Positions 59,027 through 64,000 of a stretch of DNA of 64,000 nt are shown in pieces. The DNA lies in NCBI GenBank assembly GCA_012927585.1, contig JABBOY010000042.1, forward strand, positions 1 to 64,000. The letters are read 5' to 3'. Every line of letters starts with the position of its first letter. The first letter of the stretch is position 1. Made by a program: the position numbers and the translations under genes. The notes beneath the pieces were generated by a model. The model did no database searches, was not told the DNA's origin, and saw only the letters and a list, made by a program, of their open reading frames with translations. Source of the DNA: Glaciimonas sp. (GTDB taxonomy: Bacteria > Pseudomonadota > Gammaproteobacteria > Burkholderiales > Burkholderiaceae_D).

Positions 59027-59797
59027 ATGGCAAACGGCATACACACATTGGAAGTCTGGGGCGATTTCGCCTGTTTCACCCGCCCCGAAATGAAGGTCGA
59101 GCGGTTTTCCTACCCGGTCATTACACCCTCGGCGGCACGCGGAATTTTTGATGCTATCTACTGGGATGGCATTCGGGAAAAGCAAGGCAGAGAAAGCGTC
59201 ATTCGGCCTTATTTCCATTGGCAGGTACAACGCATTGAAGTGCTGGAGATGCCTCGCTACATTGCTCTGCGACGCAATGAAGTAAAGGACATAGTACCGG
59301 GAACAGCCGTGCTCAACAGGTGGATGAATGGTAGTGCTGTGCCCGAACCAATCTGGGCAGATGGCAATAAGGATGAACTCGGCACCGACCAGAAAGGCCG
59401 CACCCAGCGCCAGACCATGGCGCTCAAAAATGTACGCTACCGGATTACCGCGCAAATCGTCCCCAAGCCTAGCTTTGCCAAAGATTACGGCAAATTAAAC
59501 AGCCAGTTTGAGCGTCGTGCCAAACAGGGTAAATGTTTTCAGCAGCCGTATTTCGGTTGTCGGGAGTTTCCTGCCTTCTTTGAGTACGTCGAATCACTGG
59601 ATACCAATGCCACACCTCCCGCTGCCATTGACCAACATTTGGGATTCATGCTCTACGATGTGTTTGATCTGCGCAAAGAGGCGGTGGGCGGTGGCGACAG
59701 GCCATTCATTACTCTGTTCGATGCCCATGTGCGCAATGGCGTACTGGAAGTGCCGCCGTTTGATAGCGCGTTAGTTAAAAAACCGGGGAGAACGTAG
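59027..59797 (+). CDS. cas5c: Cas5c (Cas5d), type I-C crRNA-processing endonuclease
   Basis: In type I-C, which lacks Cas6, Cas5c cuts the precursor crRNA and caps the crRNA 5' handle in Cascade. 256 residues with the RAMP fold, FTRPEMKVERFSYP at residues 17-30, the family's ALRRNEVKD, and a late CFQQPYFGCREFPAFFE region. The next gene begins three bases later. Confidence 0.95.
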   Translation: MANGIHTLEVWGDFACFTRPEMKVERFSYPVITPSAARGIFDAIYWDGIREKQGRESVIRPYFHWQVQRIEVLEMPRYIALRRNEVKDIVPGTAVLNRWMNGSAVPEPIWADGNKDELGTDQKGRTQRQTMALKNVRYRITAQIVPKPSFAKDYGKLNSQFERRAKQGKCFQQPYFGCREFPAFFEYVESLDTNATPPAAIDQHLGFMLYDVFDLRKEAVGGGDRPFITLFDAHVRNGVLEVPPFDSALVKKPGRT

Positions 59798-59799
59798 CC

Positions 59800-61557
59800 A
59801 TGTTGCAAGAACTGATGAAATATGGCGGCGGACTTGATTCCGAACCTGGCTTCAAAACCCGCGAAGTACGCTGGTGCATTGAACTGACCGTCGATGGACG
59901 CTTTCTCAACGTGCTGCCGTTGGGCGACGGTAAACGCGGGGCGATGCAACATCGTTGTCCAGATATGCACGCTATGAATGCGGGCGGCAAGTCTCACTTT
60001 CTGGTGGAGACTGTGCAGACAGTCACGCTCATGTTCAAGGCCAACGAGGAAGCAAAGAAAATTGCCGGTACAGAAGATAAGCACAGATTTTTTGTTGAGA
60101 TGTTAGCTAAGGCTACCGATTCGGCTCCGGTACTCAGTGCGTTGGTAAACGCGCTGAAAAATGAAGCTTGCCTCAAAGATATACGTGGGGCACTGGCCGA
60201 TAGAAAGGCCAAGCCTGCCGATTGGCTCAGCTTTCGGGTTGACGGCATTGATCCGCGCGAAGACAAAACTGTTCAGGCATGGTGGCGCGAATGGCGCAAG
60301 GCGGACATGGGCGGCGAATTACCCGATGCGGCTCCTATTCCAGGCAATGCTGTCGATGGCGCAATGGTCTGCTTCCTCACTGGTGAGGCTACTCAGCCTT
60401 TGTTGACCCAACCAAAAATCACTGGTCTATCTGGCGTTGGTGGTCTGAGTATGGGTGATGTGATGGTCGGTTTTGACAAGGACGCTTTCGGCTCTTTCGG
60501 TCTGAATCAATCTGCCAACGCAGCCATGAGTGCCGAAGCTGCGCAGAAATATGTGGACGGCCTCAACGACTTGATACGTAACCATTCACGCAAACTTGCC
60601 AACGCTTTGGTGGTTCATTGGTTCAAGGAACAGGTTATCCCGCAGGAGGACATGCTGGAATGGCTCAATGACTTCGAATCTCAAGAGCCAAAAGAAGCTT
60701 CTGCTCAGGGTGCAGCGCGACGCTTGCTCGATGCTATCCGTAGCGGGGCGCGTGCGGATTTGGGTAACAATCATTATTATGCGTTGACGCTCTCCGGCGC
60801 ATCCGGGCGAGTAATGGTGCGCGACTGGATGGAAGGACCTTTCGAGGATTTGGTGAGTAATGTCGAGGCGTGGTTTGCCGACCTCGCCATTGTTGCCCGC
60901 GACGGCAACGGGTCAGCCCACGACCCCAAGTTCATGGCGGTGTGCTGGGCACTGGTGCGCGATCTCAAGGATTTGCCCGCACCCACCGCCGCCACACTTT
61001 GGAAAACTGCTATCCAGCGTCTGCCCATCCCGCAACCCATCATGGCGCAAGCACTGGCGCGTTTTCGTACTGATCTAGTTGATAAAGACCAGCCCCCATT
61101 CAACCATGCCCGCATGGGTCTCATCAAAGCCTATTTCGTTCGACTCAACTCAGGAGGTAACACAACCATGACGGCCTATCTCAATCCCGACCACCCCGCA
61201 CCCGCTTACCATTGCGGGCGACTGCTCGCCATACTTGCCAACCTGCAACGCGCGGCACTTGGCGATGTAGGCGCAGGCGTGGTGCAACGCTATTATGCTG
61301 CCGCCAGCCAGACACCGGGGCTGATTATCGGACGCTTGGTTAGCAATGCACGCAACCACTTGGGCAAACTCGAAGGCGGATTGGCCTACTGGTACGAAAG
61401 CCAGATTGCCGATGTGATGGGGCGCTTGGGTGACGGTGCGCCTCGTATTCTCGACCTCAACGGCCAAGGGCTGTTTGCCCTTGGCTATTACCAGCAACTT
61501 GCCGCATTGCGTGAAGGCAAAAAAACCAACGAAACCGTACAAGGAGAAAAACAATGA
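59800..61557 (+). CDS. cas8c: Cas8c (Csd1), type I-C Cascade large subunit
   Basis: Large subunit that recognises the PAM in Cascade. 585 residues, Csd1 family; [18 protein letters not shown] near residue 195 and [20 protein letters not shown] are typical. It carries an in-frame start at codon 457 for the small subunit (see the Cas11c entry). The TGA stop overlaps the cas7c ATG (ATGA), so cas7c is translationally coupled. Confidence 0.95.
   Translation: MLQELMKYGGGLDSEPGFKTREVRWCIELTVDGRFLNVLPLGDGKRGAMQHRCPDMHAMNAGGKSHFLVETVQTVTLMFKANEEAKKIAGTEDKHRFFVEMLAKATDSAPVLSALVNALKNEACLKDIRGALADRKAKPADWLSFRVDGIDPREDKTVQAWWREWRKADMGGELPDAAPIPGNAVDGAMVCFLTGEATQPLLTQPKITGLSGVGGLSMGDVMVGFDKDAFGSFGLNQSANAAMSAEAAQKYVDGLNDLIRNHSRKLANALVVHWFKEQVIPQEDMLEWLNDFESQEPKEASAQGAARRLLDAIRSGARADLGNNHYYALTLSGASGRVMVRDWMEGPFEDLVSNVEAWFADLAIVARDGNGSAHDPKFMAVCWALVRDLKDLPAPTAATLWKTAIQRLPIPQPIMAQALARFRTDLVDKDQPPFNHARMGLIKAYFVRLNSGGNTTMTAYLNPDHPAPAYHCGRLLAILANLQRAALGDVGAGVVQRYYAAASQTPGLIIGRLVSNARNHLGKLEGGLAYWYESQIADVMGRLGDGAPRILDLNGQGLFALGYYQQLAALREGKKTNETVQGEKQ
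61152..61170 (+). promoter_or_regulatory. Internal ribosome-binding site and start for Cas11c
   Basis: Inside cas8c, AGGAGGT (61152-61158) stands nine bases before an ATG at 61168-61170 that is in frame (codon 457). It matches the internal start known in other type I-C systems. Confidence 0.85.
61168..61557 (+). CDS. cas11c: Cas11c small subunit, translated from inside cas8c
   Basis: The internal start gives a 129-residue protein identical to the Cas8c C-terminus ([10 protein letters not shown]...). Studies of type I-C complexes from Desulfovibrio and others showed that the small subunit Cas11c is made this way and is needed for the complex. Predicted mostly helical, as expected for a small subunit. 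Evidence here is the very strong SD, correct spacing and reading frame; expression is not shown. Confidence 0.8.
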   Translation: MTAYLNPDHPAPAYHCGRLLAILANLQRAALGDVGAGVVQRYYAAASQTPGLIIGRLVSNARNHLGKLEGGLAYWYESQIADVMGRLGDGAPRILDLNGQGLFALGYYQQLAALREGKKTNETVQGEKQ

Positions 61558-62519
61558 GCACCATTCAAAACCGCTACGAATTCCTCTATCTCTTCGATTG
61601 CGAAAACGGCAATCCGAACGGCGATCCAGACGCTGGCAACAGCCCGCGCATTGACCCGGAAGATATGCACGGGCTGGTTTCCGATGTAGCTATCAAACGG
61701 CGGGTGCGCAACTATATTCAGACAGCCTTCGGCAATGAAGCACCCAATGCTATTTTTATCGAGCATTCGACCAATCTTAACAAACAGATTACAGCAGCGC
61801 ACGAAGCTACAGGCGGTGCTCCCGCTGGAGGGGGAAACAGGACGCAGGTTGGGAATGCTCGCAACTGGATGTGCCAACAGTTTTTCGATGTGCGTACCTT
61901 TGGCGCAGTCATGTCCACAGGCCCAAACGCCGGACAGGTGCGCGGCCCAGTACAGTTTGCTTTCTCGCGTTCCATTGACCCAATTCTGCCGATGGATGCT
62001 TCCATTACCCGCATGGCCGTGGCTGAAAAAGTGGCTGGTGCCAAAACCAAAGCTGATTACGAAGCATGGGAAGGCAAGCAGGAAGAAGACAAGCTCAGGA
62101 CAATGGGACGTAAATCTCTCATTCCTTATGGCCTCTACGTCGCTAAAGGCTTTGTCTCCGCCAATCTCGCGTCAGGCACTGGCTTTTCCGACGACGATCT
62201 CACTCATCTGTGGGATGCCCTGAAGGGCATGTGGGATCACGACCGCTCTGCCTCAAAAGGCGTAATGTCCTGCCGAGGGTTGTATGTGTTCAAGCACGTT
62301 GGCACCGACAGCGATGCAACCCAGCGTGTGCGTCAAGCGATGCTCGGCTGCGCCCCCGCGCAACGTCTGCTGGATTTTTCCGCGCCCGACCGCAAGATTG
62401 ACAATGCCATTATCGAAATCAATCACCGCGATGGATTGACTGGCTCGCCCAGAACATTTGCAGACTATATTGTTGATGCGCATCGTGACCGCCTGCCAAC
62501 AGGTGTGGAATTGATCTAG
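61554..62519 (+). CDS. cas7c: Cas7c (Csd2), type I-C Cascade backbone
   Basis: Forms the helical backbone that binds the crRNA. 321 residues, Csd2 family, a little longer than many homologues. Starts [22 protein letters not shown] (abridged) with the conserved N-G-N-P-N-G-D-P core at residues 18-26; ITRMAVAEK lies in the middle (SFTRPV-type loop). Overlaps cas8c by four bases. It is the last intact interference gene before the disrupted block. Confidence 0.95.
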   Translation: MSTIQNRYEFLYLFDCENGNPNGDPDAGNSPRIDPEDMHGLVSDVAIKRRVRNYIQTAFGNEAPNAIFIEHSTNLNKQITAAHEATGGAPAGGGNRTQVGNARNWMCQQFFDVRTFGAVMSTGPNAGQVRGPVQFAFSRSIDPILPMDASITRMAVAEKVAGAKTKADYEAWEGKQEEDKLRTMGRKSLIPYGLYVAKGFVSANLASGTGFSDDDLTHLWDALKGMWDHDRSASKGVMSCRGLYVFKHVGTDSDATQRVRQAMLGCAPAQRLLDFSAPDRKIDNAIIEINHRDGLTGSPRTFADYIVDAHRDRLPTGVELI

Positions 62520-63083
62520 CCGAGTTGAAACCAATGGGAAGCAGCCAAGGTGGGTGGCGGTCTCACGGACATCCATATCGCGTGATTAAATCCGAGCAGG
62601 TGAAATCCTGTGCGGTGTAGATCGTTTGGACGTTTATACGACTTATGGACAACGACATGAACTGGCGTAGTCGCGGCATAAATGCGGTCAACTCACCGCC
62701 GCTCTGCCCAATGCCTTGGCCGGCGGTTGTGATTAGCGCCGGCGATGACGCGGATTACATCGACTTGCAGCCGGTAGATCAGAGAATAGGGGGAACTATG
62801 GAGAAACAGCGTTCGCGTATTGCGCGTGCCGGTTTCGCTCAACTAGGGAACCGATTCAGGAGACCAAGCGCTTGATCGAGATCCCAGCGAAATCATCTAC
62901 TGCGCTGAGCACGCCTTCGCCGATGTACCAATCGATAGCAGCATTGGCATCGGCTTGCACCTCGTTGCTAATACTGACTCGCACCGGTTTTGGCAGTACG
63001 TGCGGAGCCGGGTCATCATTTCATCGGTGGGCGTCTTTTGCGTGCGCCCGGTTTCCATGTCCGCTAATATTAGCAGCCGCGAC
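62520..63083. other. 564-base block splitting cas7c and cas4
   Basis: In type I-C, cas4 normally follows cas7 directly or overlaps it. Here 564 bases lie between. The first part (62520-62855) has no frame I recognise. The second holds a toxin-antitoxin remnant on the minus strand. It is probably an acquired piece, but I see no terminal inverted repeats or target duplication. The plus frame at 62645-62875 is not supported as a gene. Confidence 0.7.
62856..63000 (-). pseudogene. RelE/ParE-type toxin remnant (with antitoxin fragment)
   Basis: Reading the minus strand from about 63000 to the TGA at 62858-62856 gives LPKPVRVSISNEVQADANA then AIDWYIGEGVLSAVDDFAG, the N-terminal half of a RelE/ParE toxin, cut off by ISIKRLVS. 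It lacks an ATG and half of the fold. Just upstream on the same strand a frame from 63085 (MSRLLILADMETG...TPTDEMMTRL) resembles the accompanying small antitoxin. Both look decayed. Family recognition is from recall of the fold's typical start. Confidence 0.5.
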
Positions 63084-63714
63084 ATGAGTGAGATAGCTCC
63101 TGCCCCGGAACCCGTCCCTCTTTCCGCACTCAATCACTGGAACTATTGCCCACGCCGTTGCGGGTTGATCCACATGGAGGGGGAATTCACGGACAACATC
63201 CACACCGCACGTGGTAACGCGGAACATGAAAAGGTCGATGGCATCCACCATGAAGCCAGTGGCGATCGGCGTATCGAAACCGCGCTACCAGTTTGGTGCG
63301 ACCATGCCGGTTTGATCGGCAAATGCGATGTGGTGGAGTTTCTCGCCGACGGCACGCCTTATCCCGTCGAATATAAGCATGGCATCAAGCGAAAGTGGAT
63401 AAACGACGATATCCAGCTTGCCGCGCAAGCCATGTGTCTGGGAAATGCTGGGCCGCCCGGTGCCAAGCGGGGCCATTTTCCATGCCAGTAGCCACCGGCG
63501 GCGGGAAGTTCTCATCACGCCGGAACTCAAGCAGTTAGTGATTGAAACCGCTGATGCCATTCGCGCCATGTTGACCTCGGGAAAACTGCCGCCGCCGGTC
63601 AACGATGCCCGTTGCAACGAGTGTTCGCTGAAAGACATCTGTCAGCCTGAAGCAGTGGCGCAGCGAGACCGGCAGCATCAACAAAGGCTCAACTTGTTCA
63701 ACCCGGAGGAATAA
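63084..63714 (+). pseudogene. cas4: Cas4, type I-C, disrupted by a frameshift
   Basis: Cas4 is the RecB-like nuclease that trims spacers for integration. The frame from 63084 (MSEIAPAPEPV) has C22 (YCPRRCG), the nuclease D in GKCDVVEF, E-x-K in VEYKHG and the QLAAQ motif, then goes astray at about 63438-63446 and stops at 63491 (135 residues). The correct continuation (EMLGRPVPSGAIF, then CNECSLKDIC) is in the next frame from about 63444 and ends at 63714. Restoring it needs +1 or -2 at this point. The three C-terminal cluster cysteines are lost from the truncated product. It could also be an assembly error. Confidence 0.88.
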
Positions 63715-64000
63715 GTGCACAGTGTCCAGAATACCCTCTACGTGATGACGCCCAATGCCTATGCGCATCTGGAGAATGCCACCTTGCGTATCGACGTCGA
63801 GCACGAGAAGAAGCTCCAAGTGCCGCTCCATCATCTGAATGGGCTAGTGTGTTTTGGCAACGTCATGGTGTCGCCCGGGCTGATGCACCGGCTGGCCGAT
63901 GAGGGAAAATCGCTGATACTGCTGGACAATTCAGGTCGCTTCAAGGCGCGGCTCGAAGGCCCTGTCTCGGGTAATATCCTGTTGCGTCAGGCCCATCACC
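63715..64000 (+). CDS. cas1: Cas1 (type I-C), partial at the window edge
   Basis: Integrase for new spacers. Starts at GTG 63715, directly after the cas4 stop (GAGGA upstream at 63706). The visible 95 residues carry the Cas1 N-terminal beta-strand pattern (NTLYVMTPNAY, LRIDVEHEKK, LHHLNGLVCFGN, SPGLMHRLADEG, RFKARLEGP, NILLRQAHH). The catalytic part, cas2 and the array are beyond the window. Confidence 0.93.
   Translation, partial: MHSVQNTLYVMTPNAYAHLENATLRIDVEHEKKLQVPLHHLNGLVCFGNVMVSPGLMHRLADEGKSLILLDNSGRFKARLEGPVSGNILLRQAHH

Noticed and set aside
58235-59455. 406-residue minus-strand frame opposite cas3/cas5c
   Set aside because: Fully antisense to intact cas3 and cas5c; no family motifs, and no ribosome-binding site. 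A frame shadow.
62645-62875. 76-residue plus frame between cas7c and cas4
   Set aside because: No domain, overlaps the toxin remnant on the other strand, weak start signal.
56000-64000. CRISPR array within the window
   Set aside because: No regularly spaced direct repeats are visible; in this operon type the array lies after cas2, past the window end.

Overview
The window is bacterial chromosome with about 50% GC by eye. It most resembles a betaproteobacterium of the Oxalobacteraceae type. Supporting signs are a complete isc operon headed by iscR, two phasins plus a beta-ketothiolase (polyhydroxyalkanoate metabolism), a ccoNOQP-ccoG-ccoH cbb3 oxidase locus under a perfect FNR box, a DUF3579 gene, and prfB with its programmed frameshift. 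The genus is inference. No tRNA or rRNA genes and no intact insertion sequence were seen.

Layout. 0.2-9 kb: CobD/CbiB-family protein, DUF3579 protein, ribonuclease E (minus strand) divergent from RluC, then a HAD phosphatase, a Rieske protein and an SppA-like protease, followed by a possible structured small RNA. 9.4-15.9 kb: iscR-iscS-iscU-iscA-hscB-[LysE-family exporter]-hscA-fdx-iscX, the iron-sulfur assembly operon, with an unrelated exporter inside it and a terminator-like hairpin between iscA and hscB. 16-24 kb: methyltransferase, thiolase, threonine aldolase, phasin, glycine-zipper protein, lysS, prfB. 24.5-36.7 kb: CPA2-type antiporter, YbdK-like ligase, then the cbb3 oxidase maturation and structural genes (split CcoI, CcoS, CcoN, O, Q, P, G, H, a small membrane protein and a DsbD/UreH-like membrane protein). 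36.9-46.8 kb: an acetate-type signalling and uptake locus: a translationally coupled minus-strand set (small membrane protein, SSS-STAC histidine kinase, receiver, and a degenerate kinase fused to a DnaQ-type exonuclease), actP-DUF485, and a cNMP/CBS/DUF294 protein. 46.8-56 kb: two universal stress proteins (one with an FNR box), a second phasin, an orphan LuxR-type regulator, a DUF4010/MgtC membrane protein, a coiled-coil lipoprotein, recJ with its usual neighbour, and crcB-DUF190. 56.3-64 kb: a type I-C CRISPR-Cas operon (cas3, cas5c, cas8c, cas7c, cas4, start of cas1) that runs off the window; the repeat array is not in view.

Together the central genes suit a microaerobic, PHA-storing organism: cbb3 oxidase and a stress protein carry FNR-type sites, while thiolase, phasins and acetate uptake handle acetyl units.

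The main points worth following are: (1) a family of six ~60-bp intergenic repeats with GGAGTAT and CCGCAT boxes always exactly 27 nt apart; (2) a strong internal ribosome-binding site and ATG inside cas8c that would encode Cas11c; (3) cas4 broken by a frameshift and separated from cas7 by a ~560-bp block carrying a toxin-antitoxin remnant; (4) the exonuclease fused to a kinase-like sensor that lacks its phospho-accepting histidine; (5) the LysE exporter inside the isc operon.
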